Source of the DNA: Actinomadura rupiterrae
GTDB taxonomy: Bacteria > Actinomycetota > Actinomycetes > Streptosporangiales > Streptosporangiaceae
Length of the DNA: 64,000 nucleotides
Reading direction: 5' to 3'
NCBI RefSeq assembly: GCF_024172125.1
Contig: NZ_JAMZEA010000008.1
Span: 372,001-436,000, forward strand
The translations under genes were made by a program, and so were the position numbers. Of the stretch, positions 16,031 to 24,104 are shown in pieces; the first letter of the stretch is position 1; every line of letters starts with the position of its first letter. The notes under the pieces were generated by a model, which was given only the letters and a program-made list of their open reading frames with translations, was not told the origin of the DNA and did not search any database.

Positions 16031-16612
16031 ATGAACGAAGATCCACGGGATGTGGATAACCCCTCTGGAACGGTGGATTCCGGCGCTTCCCAGACGTCCG
16101 GTGCTTCCCAGACGTCCGGCGGCTCTGGGGCGGCCGATGCTCCGGCGAAGTCGGGCATCGAGCTGGCGCGCGAGGCGCTGGCGCAGGCGCGCGCGGACGC
16201 GATCAAGCGCGGCACGCTCCCCGGCCAGGGCCGCAAGCGGAGGGCGCCGTCCGGAGTCGGACGCGTCCGCGAGCCCGGGCGCGGCGGCGACCCCAAGCCC
16301 TTCGGCAACGCGATCCGCGACCTGCTCGCCACCCGCGGCTGGGAGCAGCGCGCCGCGGTCGGCGGCGTCTTCGGCAACTGGGCGGGCCTCGTCGGCCCCG
16401 AGCTGGCCGAGCACACCCGTCCCGAGAAGTTCGACGAGGGCGAGCTGACCGTCGTCGCCGACTCCACGACCTGGGCGACCCAGCTGCGGCTGCTGTCGTC
16501 CACGCTCGTCCGCCGCCTGAACGAGCAGCTCGGCCACGGCACCGTCAAGCGCGTCAAGGTCGTCGGCCCCTCGTCCGGCCCCCGCCGCACGGGCGCCTGG
16601 CGCGTCCGCTAA
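16031..16612 (+). CDS. DUF721 / DciA-like protein
   Basis: A 193-aa protein in the standard recF-gyrB position. The C-terminal 100 residues (KPFGNAIRDLLATRGWEQRAAVGGVFGNWAGLVGPELAEHTRP to QLRLLSSTLVRRLNEQLG, in separate segments) are the KH-like DUF721 domain shared with DciA, the predicted loader or partner of the DnaB helicase in bacteria lacking DnaC. The first 90 residues are low-complexity, with a repeated GASQTSG near 18-31. ATG at 16031 follows ggaggg. A perfect DnaA box (complement TTATCCACA, 16051-16059) lies in codons 7-10 (VDN). Confidence 0.9.
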   Translation: MNEDPRDVDNPSGTVDSGASQTSGASQTSGGSGAADAPAKSGIELAREALAQARADAIKRGTLPGQGRKRRAPSGVGRVREPGRGGDPKPFGNAIRDLLATRGWEQRAAVGGVFGNWAGLVGPELAEHTRPEKFDEGELTVVADSTTWATQLRLLSSTLVRRLNEQLGHGTVKRVKVVGPSSGPRRTGAWRVR

Positions 16613-17133
16613 CCCGTCCCGTTCCCCCTCCGGAACGTCCTCTCTGGGACGTTCTCGTGCGCGTGCGCGTTGCAGCGGAGGGGGTTGGCGGAGAGTTATC
16701 CACAGTTTGGTGCGCGGCTTTGACCGGCGGTCCGCGGGCGGCAGGCTGGGGGAAACGCGCTCCGGTGCGTCGGGAGGCGAGAGAGCCCAGGTCAGCCGTG
16801 GGGAAGGGAGTGTCGGAGGTGCATGGGAACATGCGTTCGGAGCGATCCGGTACCGCGAAGCGCGAGCGTGCCGTAGGGCGGAGAACCCCCCCGGATCCAT
16901 GGGGGGATGCATCTCCAGGCCCTTTCGAGCGGCACACGCGCGCACAGCGGCCTTCAGTGCCTCTTTTCGGGTTCCGAGCGGGTAGGATGGGAGCGGTTCA
17001 GGATGTTGCGCCGCCGTGGGTCGCCCAGGCTCCGTCCGACACCGACGAGGAGTAGTGGGCGTCCCTTACGTGTGTTACGGGGCACACCGCGTCAATCGCG
17101 GGACGGCGAGCGTCCCCGGCAGGAGGATCTCCT
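16613..17133. promoter_or_regulatory. gyrB upstream region with DnaA box
   Basis: 520 bases without a supported gene. A perfect DnaA box TTATCCACA is at 16696-16704. taggat at 16983-16988 could be a -10 element, but I see no good -35. aggagg at 17121-17126 serves gyrB. A frame at 16657-17055 is open but Arg/Gly-rich, lacks a ribosome site and looks spurious. Confidence 0.6.
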
Positions 17134-19077
17134 TTGGCGTACGACGCTAGTTCGATCACTGTCCTTGAGGGCCTTGAGGCGGTGCGCAAGCGCCCCGGCA
17201 TGTACATCGGCTCGACCGGGGAGCGAGGCCTGCACCACCTGGTGTACGAGATCGTCGACAACTCCGTCGACGAGGCGCTCGCCGGGTACGCCGACACGAT
17301 CATGGTCACGCTGCTGGCCGACAACGGGGTCCGGGTCACCGACAACGGGCGCGGCATCCCGGTCGGGCTGCACCCGGTGGAGAAGAAGCCGGCGGTCGAG
17401 CTGGTGCTGACCACGCTGCACGCGGGCGGCAAGTTCGACGGCAAGTCCTACGCGGTCTCCGGCGGCCTGCACGGCGTCGGCTCGGCCGTGGTGAACGCGC
17501 TGTCCACCCGCCTTGACGCCGAGATCCGCACCGACGGCCACTACTGGCGGCAGTCCTACACCTGGAAGGGCCCGATCGGCCCGCTGGAGAAGGGCGAGCC
17601 GACCGACGAGACCGGCACGACCATCACCTTCTGGGCCGACCCGGACGTCTTCGAGACCACCGAGTGGTCCTTCGAGACGCTGTCGCGCCGCATGCAGGAG
17701 ATGGCGTTCCTGAACCGGGGCCTGTCCATCACCCTGCGGGACGAGCGGCCCGACCACACCGAGGCCGAGGGCACCACCCGCCAGGTGACCTTCCACTACG
17801 AGGGCGGCATCGAGGACTTCGTCCGCTACATCAACGCGAAGAAGGAACAGGTCCACGACTCGGTCATCTACTTCAGCGACGACACCGAGGGCATGTCGGT
17901 GGAGATCGCGATGCAGTGGAACGCGTCGTACGCCGAGTCGGTGCACACCTTCGCGAACACGATCAACACGGCCGAGGGCGGCACCCACGAGGAGGGCTTC
18001 CGCGCCGCGCTGACCACGATCGTCAACCGGTACGCGCGCGACAAGGGCCTGCTCCGCGAGAAGGACGACAACCTCACCGGCGAGGACGTCCGCGAGGGCC
18101 TCACCGCGATCATCTCGATCAAGCTGGCCGACCCGCAGTTCGAGGGCCAGACCAAGACCAAGCTCGGCAACACCGAGGCCAAGTCGTTCGTGCAGAAGGC
18201 CTGCAACGAGCACCTGCGCGACTGGTTCGAGGAGAACCCGGGCGAGGCCAAGGAGATCATCAACAAGGCCACCCAGGCGGCGCGCGCCCGGGTCGCGGCC
18301 CGCCAGGCGCGCGACCTGACCCGGCGCAAGAGCCTGCTGGAGTCGACCTCGCTGCCCGGCAAGCTGTCGGACTGCCAGTCCACCGACCCGGGCCGGTCCG
18401 AGGTCTACATCGTCGAGGGCGACAGCGCCGGCGGCTCGGCCAAGGGCGGCCGCAACCCGATGTACCAGGCCATCCTGCCGATCCGCGGCAAGATCCTGAA
18501 CGTCGAGAAGGCGCGCATCGACAAGATCCTCAAGAACAACGAGGTGCAGGCGATCATCACCGCCCTCGGCACCGGGGTGCACGACGAGTTCGACATCACC
18601 AAGCTGCGCTACCACAAGATCATTCTGATGTCGGACGCCGACGTGGACGGCCACCACATCAACACGCTGCTGCTCACCCTGCTGTTCCGGTTCATGCGGC
18701 CGCTGATCGAGGCGGGCCACGTCTACCTGGCCAAGCCGCCGCTGTACAAGATCAAGTGGGACGCCCGCGGCAACGAGGCCGACTACGCCTACTCCGATGC
18801 CGAGCGCGACCAGATCATCGAGGCGGGCATCGCGGCCGGCAAGCGCGACCCGCGCCCGCGCGACCAGGTCCAGCGGTTCAAGGGCCTCGGCGAGATGAAC
18901 GCCGACGAGCTCTGGGACACCACCATGGACCCCGACCGCCGCGTCCTGATGCAGATCCAGCTCGACGACGCCGCGCAGGCCGACGAGCTGTTCAGCGTCC
19001 TGATGGGCGAGGAGGTCGAGCCGCGCCGCGAGTTCATCCAGCGCAACGCCAAGGACGTCCGCTTCCTCGACATCTGA
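17134..19077 (+). CDS. gyrB: DNA gyrase subunit B
   Basis: GyrB (647 aa) is the ATPase half of gyrase, which introduces negative supercoils. The start is TTG at 17134-17136, 7 bases after aggagg. GHKL ATPase motifs: VDNSVDEALAGY, VTDNGRGIPVG and GLHGVGSAVVNALS. The TOPRIM domain has EGDSAGGSAKGGRNP and DADVDGHHI. The C-terminal QRFKGLGEMNADELWDTTM contacts GyrA. Length matches actinobacterial GyrB. Followed 38 bases later by gyrA. Confidence 0.98.
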   Translation: MAYDASSITVLEGLEAVRKRPGMYIGSTGERGLHHLVYEIVDNSVDEALAGYADTIMVTLLADNGVRVTDNGRGIPVGLHPVEKKPAVELVLTTLHAGGKFDGKSYAVSGGLHGVGSAVVNALSTRLDAEIRTDGHYWRQSYTWKGPIGPLEKGEPTDETGTTITFWADPDVFETTEWSFETLSRRMQEMAFLNRGLSITLRDERPDHTEAEGTTRQVTFHYEGGIEDFVRYINAKKEQVHDSVIYFSDDTEGMSVEIAMQWNASYAESVHTFANTINTAEGGTHEEGFRAALTTIVNRYARDKGLLREKDDNLTGEDVREGLTAIISIKLADPQFEGQTKTKLGNTEAKSFVQKACNEHLRDWFEENPGEAKEIINKATQAARARVAARQARDLTRRKSLLESTSLPGKLSDCQSTDPGRSEVYIVEGDSAGGSAKGGRNPMYQAILPIRGKILNVEKARIDKILKNNEVQAIITALGTGVHDEFDITKLRYHKIILMSDADVDGHHINTLLLTLLFRFMRPLIEAGHVYLAKPPLYKIKWDARGNEADYAYSDAERDQIIEAGIAAGKRDPRPRDQVQRFKGLGEMNADELWDTTMDPDRRVLMQIQLDDAAQADELFSVLMGEEVEPRREFIQRNAKDVRFLDI

Positions 19078-19115
19078 GCCCGCCCGAACCGATCTAGAGC
19101 AGAGGTCTTACGCAC

Positions 19116-21620
19116 GTGACTGAAACGACCACCGACGGCGGCGGGCGGATCGAGCCGGTCGACATCCAGCAGCGGATGCAGACCAGCTACCTCGACTATG
19201 CGATGTCGGTCATCGTCGCGCGCGCCCTTCCCGAGGTGCGCGACGGCCTGAAGCCCGTCCACCGGCGCGTCCTGTACGCGATGTACGACGGCGGCTACCG
19301 TCCCGACCGCGGCTACTTCAAGTGCGCCCGCGTCGTCGGCGACGTCATGGGCAACTACCACCCGCACGGCGACTCGGCCATCTACGACGCGCTCGTCCGG
19401 CTGGCGCAGCCGTGGGCGATGCGGTACCCGCTGGTCGACGGCAACGGCAACTTCGGCTCGCGCGGCAACGACCCGGCCGCGGCCATGCGCTACACCGAGT
19501 GCCGCATGGCCCCGCTGGCGATGGAGCTGCTGCGCGACATCGACAAGGAGACCGTCGACTTCACGCCGAACTACGACGGTCGTTCGGCGGAGCCGACGGT
19601 CCTGCCGTCGCGGTACCCGAACCTGCTGGTCAATGGCTCGGCCGGGATCGCGGTCGGGATGGCGACCAACATCCCGCCGCACAACCTGCGCGAGGTCGCC
19701 GAGGGCGTCCAGTGGTACCTGGCCAACTACGGTGCCGCAGACGACGAGCTGCTCGAAGCGCTGATCGAGCGGATCAAGGGCCCGGACTTCCCGACCGCCG
19801 GCCTGATCGTCGGCCGCAAGGGGATCGAGGAGGCCTACCGCACCGGCCGCGGCTCGATCACGATGCGCGCGGTGGTCGAGGTCGAGGAGATCCAGAACCG
19901 GGCCTGCCTCGTCGTCACCGAGCTGCCGTACCAGGTCAACCCGGACAACCTCGCGCTCAAGATCGCCGAGCTGGTCAAGGACGGCAAGCTCGACGGCATC
20001 GCCGACGTCCGCGACGAGACCTCCGGCCGCACCGGCCAGCGGCTGGTGATCGTCCTCAAGCGGGACGCGGTCGCCAAGGTCGTGCTGAACAACCTGTACA
20101 AGCACACGCAGCTGCAGGAGACGTTCGGCGCGAACATGCTCGCGCTGGTGGACGGCGTGCCGCGCACGCTGCGCATCGACCAGTTCATCCGGCACTGGGT
20201 CGAGCACCAGATCGAAGTGATCGTCCGCCGCACCCGGTACCTGCTGCGCAAGGCCGAGGAGCGCGCCCACATCCTGCGCGCGCTGCTGAAGGCGCTCGAC
20301 CGGATCGAAGAGGTCATCGCGCTGATCCGGCGGTCGCCGTCCGCGCAGGAGGCGCAGCAGGGCCTGATGGCGCTGCTGGAGATCGACGAGATCCAGGCCC
20401 AGGCCATCCTGGACATGCAGCTGCGCAAGCTGGCCGCCCTGGAGCGCCAGGCCATCATCGACGAGTACGACAAGCTGATGGCCGAGATCGCCGACTACAA
20501 CGAGATCCTCGCCTCGCCGGAGCGGCAGCGCCAGATCGTCGGTGACGAGCTGGCCCCGATCGTGGAGAAGTTCGGCGACGAGCGCCGCACCGAGATCATC
20601 CCCTTCGACGGCGACGTCTCCTACGAGGACCTGATCGCCGAGGAGGACGTGGTCGTCACGATCACCCGCGGCGGCTACGCCAAGCGCACCAAGACCGACC
20701 TCTACCGCGCGCAGCGGCGCGGCGGCAAGGGCGTGCGCGGCGCGCAGCTCAAGCAGGACGACATCGTCGACCAGTTCTTCGTCACCACCACGCACCACTG
20801 GATCCTGTTCTTCACGAACAAGGGCCGGGTGTACCGGGCGAAGGCCTACGAGCTGCCCGACGCCACCCGCGACGCGCGCGGCCAGCACGTGGCGAACCTG
20901 CTGGCCTTCCAGCCGGACGAGCACATCGCCCAGGTCATGGACCTGCGCGACTACGACGTCGCGCCGTACCTGGTGCTCGCCACCAGCAAGGGCAAGGTCA
21001 AGAAGACCGCGCTGCGCGACTTCGACTCGCCCCGCTCGGGCGGCATCATCGCGATCAACCTCGGCGACGACGACGAGGTGATCGCCGCGCGGCTGGTGTC
21101 GCCGGATGACGACCTGCTGATGGTGTCCACCAACGCCCAGTCGATCCGGTTCTCGGCCGACGACGACTCGCTGCGGCCGATGGGCCGCGCGACGTCCGGC
21201 GTGATCGGCATGCGGTTCGAGGAGGACCAGCACCTGCTGAACATGCTGGTCGCGTCCGACGCCTCGCACGACGTCCTGGTCGCGACCGAGGGCGGCTACG
21301 CCAAGCGCACCCCGATCGACCAGTATCCGCGCCAGGGGCGTGGGGGTAAGGGAGTCCTCACCGCTAAGATCGTGGAATCTCGCGGCAGGTTGGTAGGGGC
21401 GCTGATGGTCGGCCCGGACGACGAGGTCTTCGCGATGACCGCCTCCGGGGGTGTCATCCGGACGACCGCGGCGGAGATCAAGCAGTCCGGTCGGCAGACC
21501 ATGGGGGTCCGGCTGATGAACCTCGCGAACGGCGACAGCGTCGTGGCGATCGCGAGGAACGTAGAGTCCATGGAGGACACCGGCGAGGACGACACGGCCG
21601 AGGGAGGCGAGGGCGAGTGA
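19116..21620 (+). CDS. gyrA: DNA gyrase subunit A
   Basis: GyrA (834 aa) breaks and rejoins DNA. The catalytic tyrosine is Tyr126 (AAAMRYTECRM). The quinolone-determining region reads HPHGDSAIYDALVRLAQPW (82-100), with Ser87 and Asp91 at the E. coli Ser83/Asp87 positions, so no classic resistance change is seen. The GyrA box QRRGGKG (about 530-536) and the six-bladed C-terminal domain follow. GTG start at 19116. Confidence 0.98.
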   Translation: MTETTTDGGGRIEPVDIQQRMQTSYLDYAMSVIVARALPEVRDGLKPVHRRVLYAMYDGGYRPDRGYFKCARVVGDVMGNYHPHGDSAIYDALVRLAQPWAMRYPLVDGNGNFGSRGNDPAAAMRYTECRMAPLAMELLRDIDKETVDFTPNYDGRSAEPTVLPSRYPNLLVNGSAGIAVGMATNIPPHNLREVAEGVQWYLANYGAADDELLEALIERIKGPDFPTAGLIVGRKGIEEAYRTGRGSITMRAVVEVEEIQNRACLVVTELPYQVNPDNLALKIAELVKDGKLDGIADVRDETSGRTGQRLVIVLKRDAVAKVVLNNLYKHTQLQETFGANMLALVDGVPRTLRIDQFIRHWVEHQIEVIVRRTRYLLRKAEERAHILRALLKALDRIEEVIALIRRSPSAQEAQQGLMALLEIDEIQAQAILDMQLRKLAALERQAIIDEYDKLMAEIADYNEILASPERQRQIVGDELAPIVEKFGDERRTEIIPFDGDVSYEDLIAEEDVVVTITRGGYAKRTKTDLYRAQRRGGKGVRGAQLKQDDIVDQFFVTTTHHWILFFTNKGRVYRAKAYELPDATRDARGQHVANLLAFQPDEHIAQVMDLRDYDVAPYLVLATSKGKVKKTALRDFDSPRSGGIIAINLGDDDEVIAARLVSPDDDLLMVSTNAQSIRFSADDDSLRPMGRATSGVIGMRFEEDQHLLNMLVASDASHDVLVATEGGYAKRTPIDQYPRQGRGGKGVLTAKIVESRGRLVGALMVGPDDEVFAMTASGGVIRTTAAEIKQSGRQTMGVRLMNLANGDSVVAIARNVESMEDTGEDDTAEGGEGE

Positions 21621-21666
21621 CCCTGCCGCCCGCCGCCGCGCCCGCGCCGCCAGGCCAGGAGGTCAC

Positions 21667-22530
21667 GTGAGCAGCGAGCCCGGCAAGGACCGGCCCTCGG
21701 GGGACAAGGGCACGACCGGCAAGCCGCCGGCCCGCGGCAAGGCCGTGCCCGCCACGTCCAAGCCCGGCCGGGACGAGGCGACGGTGGAGATCACCGGGGA
21801 CGAGACCAAGCACGACCTGCCCAAGGTCGAGGACAGGCCGTCGGTGACGTCCGCCGCCGCCAAGCCGGGGCCGGGCAGGCCGGGTTCGGCCAAGCCGGGT
21901 TCGGCCAAGCCGTCCGGTCCGGCGAAGCCCGCCTGGGACGAGCCGGCCGAGCCCGCCGACTCGGTCTCCACCGACCGCACCGAGAAGCGCTTCACCCGCG
22001 CCGAGTCGCCGTCCGCGGCGGCCGCGGCCGCGTCCGCGCCGAGCGGCGGGGGCTTCGCCGGCACCGTCCTGAAGGACCGTCCGGCCACGCCGCCGCCGTC
22101 CCGTCCGGCGCCGTCCCCGGCCGCCCCGGCGCGTCCGGCGGCGCCCGGGAAGTCGGCGCGCAAGGCCCAGCTCCAGCTCGCCAGGCTGGAGCCCTGGTCG
22201 GTGATGAAGTTCAGCTTCGTGATGTCGCTGGTCTGCTTCGTCGTCCTGCTGGTCGCCGTCATCGTGCTGTGGATGATCCTGTCCGGCCTCGGCGTGTTCG
22301 ACGCCATCGCCAACACCGTCCACGACCTGACCTCCAAGCAGGGCGAGGACAGCGGCGGCGTCGATGCCGGCAGCTGGTTCTCGTTCGTCCGCGTCCTCGG
22401 CTACACCGTGCTGGTCGGAGCCCTGAACGTCATGCTCATCACGGCCCTGTCCACCGTCGGCGCGGTGATCTACAACCTGGCCGCCGACCTGGTCGGAGGC
22501 GTCGAGGTGACCCTCAAGGAGGCCGAGTGA
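21667..22530 (+). CDS. DUF3566 membrane protein
   Basis: A 287-aa protein. GTG at 21667 follows aggaggt. The first 165 residues are Pro/Ala/Lys-rich and probably disordered, with a repeated KPGSA block at about 72-82. The C-terminal DUF3566 domain has two membrane helices (FSFVMSLVCFVVLLVAVIV and VRVLGYTVLVGALNVMLITA) flanking a segment DAIANTVHDLTSKQ, then VGAVIYNLAADLVGGVEVTL. This family sits after gyrA across Actinobacteria (including mycobacteria); its role is unknown. Last protein gene before tRNA-Ile. Confidence 0.9.
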   Translation: MSSEPGKDRPSGDKGTTGKPPARGKAVPATSKPGRDEATVEITGDETKHDLPKVEDRPSVTSAAAKPGPGRPGSAKPGSAKPSGPAKPAWDEPAEPADSVSTDRTEKRFTRAESPSAAAAAASAPSGGGFAGTVLKDRPATPPPSRPAPSPAAPARPAAPGKSARKAQLQLARLEPWSVMKFSFVMSLVCFVVLLVAVIVLWMILSGLGVFDAIANTVHDLTSKQGEDSGGVDAGSWFSFVRVLGYTVLVGALNVMLITALSTVGAVIYNLAADLVGGVEVTLKEAE

Positions 22531-22602
22531 CAACTGATTACCGCCCACGCTCCACCATGCGGTAATCTCACATGCGTCGCCGCGGGACGGCGGCGCAGCT
22601 GA

Positions 22603-22679
22603 GGGCGTATAGCTCAGTCGGTTAGAGCGCATCCCTGATAAGGATGAGGCCCCAGGTTCAAGTCCTGGTACGCCCACCA
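22603..22679 (+). tRNA. tRNA-Ile (GAT)
   Basis: Full cloverleaf: acceptor gggcgta/tacgccc, D arm agctcagtcggttagagc, anticodon stem catcc/ggatg with loop ctGATaa, T arm ccaggttcaagtcctgg, discriminator A and an encoded CCA. The gene lies downstream of gyrA as in many actinobacteria. Its 3' half, from the anticodon loop on, is the attachment site of the integrated element, so this copy is rebuilt by the element's own att sequence. Confidence 0.98.
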
Positions 22680-22680
22680 G
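22635..22680. repeat. attL: 46-bp direct repeat in tRNA-Ile
   Basis: 46 bases from the anticodon loop through CCA+G are identical to 33878-33923; identity stops sharply on both sides. The pair marks site-specific integration by a tyrosine recombinase. Confidence 0.95.
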
Positions 22681-22683
22681 TTC

Positions 22684-22716
22684 AAAGCCCCCGCCGGGAT
22701 TCGGCGGGGGCTTTTT
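22684..22716 (+). terminator. Terminator after tRNA-Ile / integrase
   Basis: aaagcccccgccg (22684-22696) / cggcgggggcttt (22702-22714) with a 5-base loop and a following TT; near-perfect and A/T-flanked on both sides. It can stop tRNA transcription rightward and the integrase operon leftward. Confidence 0.9.
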
Positions 22717-22737
22717 GACGGCAACGGTGACGGCAAC
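22716..22737. repeat. Candidate integrase arm sites near attL
   Basis: tgacggcaac occurs twice (22716-22725 and 22728-22737, 12-base period) just inside the left end. Related copies lie inside the right end at 33763-33793. The shared motif at both ends suggests integrase arm-type binding sites. Confidence 0.55.
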
Positions 22738-22741
22738 GGGC

Positions 22742-23902
22742 TCAGCTCTCCGCTGTTCCGAACAGCTCTCCGGCGACCTTGCCGAGCCCCGTGCGGTGGT
22801 CCTCATTGTCGCCGTGAGTGTAGATCTCCAGCGTTACCGAGACACGCGCGTGCCCGAGGATCTCCTTCGCATCGCTCGGCGGGACGCCCAGCTTCTTGAG
22901 CAACGAGGCCGTGGTGTGCCGCAGATCGTGAAGGCGGATGCGCCGAAGGTTCGCGTCGTCCGTGATCCGCTCGAAGGCACGCGCGAGGTTACGCGGTTCG
23001 ATCGGACGCCCCGTGCGCGTCGTGAAGATCAAATCACTCTCCTGCCACGCCTCCCCGGCCAGACGCCGGGCCGCCCCCTGCTGATCAGCCCGCGCGATGA
23101 GCGCTTCCCAGGCGATCGGGAGCAGCGGAAGGTCTCGATTGGCCGCATCCGTCTTGACCGGCACTCGCTGAAGCGAACCGTTGATGCGCTGCAACTGCCA
23201 GCGCACCCGCATCTCCAGAGCGTCCATGTCCGTGTCGTCCCAGCCCAGGCCCAGCACCTCACCGCGCCGGAGTCCGTAGGTCAGCATGAGAACGAACGCC
23301 GGGTAGAGAGGCGACTTCCGCGCAGCGGCCAGGAAGGCCCGCGCTTCCTCGGCCGTCCAGGGCTTGACCTTCTTGGACGGCGGAGGAGGCAGCGTCGCCA
23401 GGCGCGCGGCGTTGATCGAGATCAGCTCTTCCCGCTGGGCACGGGTGAGCGCGGCCCCCAGGACCATGCGCATGATGTGGACCTTGGCCACCGAGTGACC
23501 CGCCGCGATCTGCTGGTTCAGGAACGTCTGAACCTTCGCGACCCGAAGCCGGTCCAGGCGTTGCTTGCCGAGACCGGGCTTGAGGTACAGCCGGACTGTC
23601 TGTTCGTACTTTTTGTAGGTGTTCCACCGCTTGGACGGCTTGACGATGTTCTCCAGCCAGTAGTCCAGGTACTCGCCGAGCTTCCAGGGCTTGTTGGCGA
23701 CGGGAACACCGGTCGCGGATTTCTGCTGGGCCTGGACGAGCTTTTCGTGAACCTCCTCCCGAGTCTTGCCGTACTTGCGGATGCGCTTGAACGTACCGTC
23801 CGCCGTCAGGACGTACGCAGCCCCTTCCCAGCGCCCGTCCTTACGCGGATAGATGGTTCCTTCGCCATTCGCCCGCCGCTTCGGCTTGCGCTTCTCAGCC
23901 AT
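22742..23902 (-). CDS. int: Tyrosine recombinase/integrase
   Basis: A 386-aa phage-type integrase that would insert the element at tRNA-Ile. The N-terminus has an AP2-like arm-binding part (GEGTIYPRKDGRWEGAAYV, 13-31), then a SAM-like core-binding domain (LGEYLDYWLENIVKPSKRWNTY). The catalytic domain has Arg in TYGLRRGEVLGL, HDLRHTTASLL, GHA(RVSVTL) and the tyrosine in EIYTHGD. All five catalytic positions look present. Its start overlaps the xis stop by one base (TGATG). The gene ends 62 bases inside attL. Confidence 0.96.
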   Translation of the reverse strand: MAEKRKPKRRANGEGTIYPRKDGRWEGAAYVLTADGTFKRIRKYGKTREEVHEKLVQAQQKSATGVPVANKPWKLGEYLDYWLENIVKPSKRWNTYKKYEQTVRLYLKPGLGKQRLDRLRVAKVQTFLNQQIAAGHSVAKVHIMRMVLGAALTRAQREELISINAARLATLPPPPSKKVKPWTAEEARAFLAAARKSPLYPAFVLMLTYGLRRGEVLGLGWDDTDMDALEMRVRWQLQRINGSLQRVPVKTDAANRDLPLLPIAWEALIARADQQGAARRLAGEAWQESDLIFTTRTGRPIEPRNLARAFERITDDANLRRIRLHDLRHTTASLLKKLGVPPSDAKEILGHARVSVTLEIYTHGDNEDHRTGLGKVAGELFGTAES

Positions 23903-24090
23903 CAGGCCGCCTCTTCTCTTAGGTGGGTAATGAACATGTCGATCGCATCGGCAGGAACTCGGCGTGCACGGCCGACCTTGACGGACTCCAGAGCGCCGGA
24001 ACGAATCAGGTCATAGACCTTGCAACGCCCGAGATTCAGCACGGCCATGACCTCCGGAACGGTCATGAGCTTCACTTGCGAATCGGCCAT
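23902..24090 (-). CDS. xis: Excisionase (MerR-type helix-turn-helix)
   Basis: A 62-aa protein: LMTVPEVMAVLNLGRCKVYDLIRSGAL is a winged-helix excisionase fold, then ESVKVGRARRVPADAIDMFI. It directs the integrase towards excision. Translationally coupled to int (one-base overlap). 14 bases separate it from rep upstream. Confidence 0.92.
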   Translation of the reverse strand: MADSQVKLMTVPEVMAVLNLGRCKVYDLIRSGALESVKVGRARRVPADAIDMFITHLREEAA

Positions 24091-24104
24091 GAGTTCACCT
24101 CCCG

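Noticed and set aside
16657..17055. 132-codon frame in the gyrB upstream region
   Set aside because: No ribosome site, Arg/Gly-biased composition, and it covers the DnaA box and probable promoter.
18789..21269. 826-codon leftward frame across gyrA
   Set aside because: Antisense shadow of gyrA, with repetitive VRDDVV-type composition and no domain.
22742..23902. Prophage rather than AICE
   Set aside because: The interval has no capsid, terminase, tail or lysis genes; Rep plus a single FtsK-like translocase indicates a pSAM2-type element.
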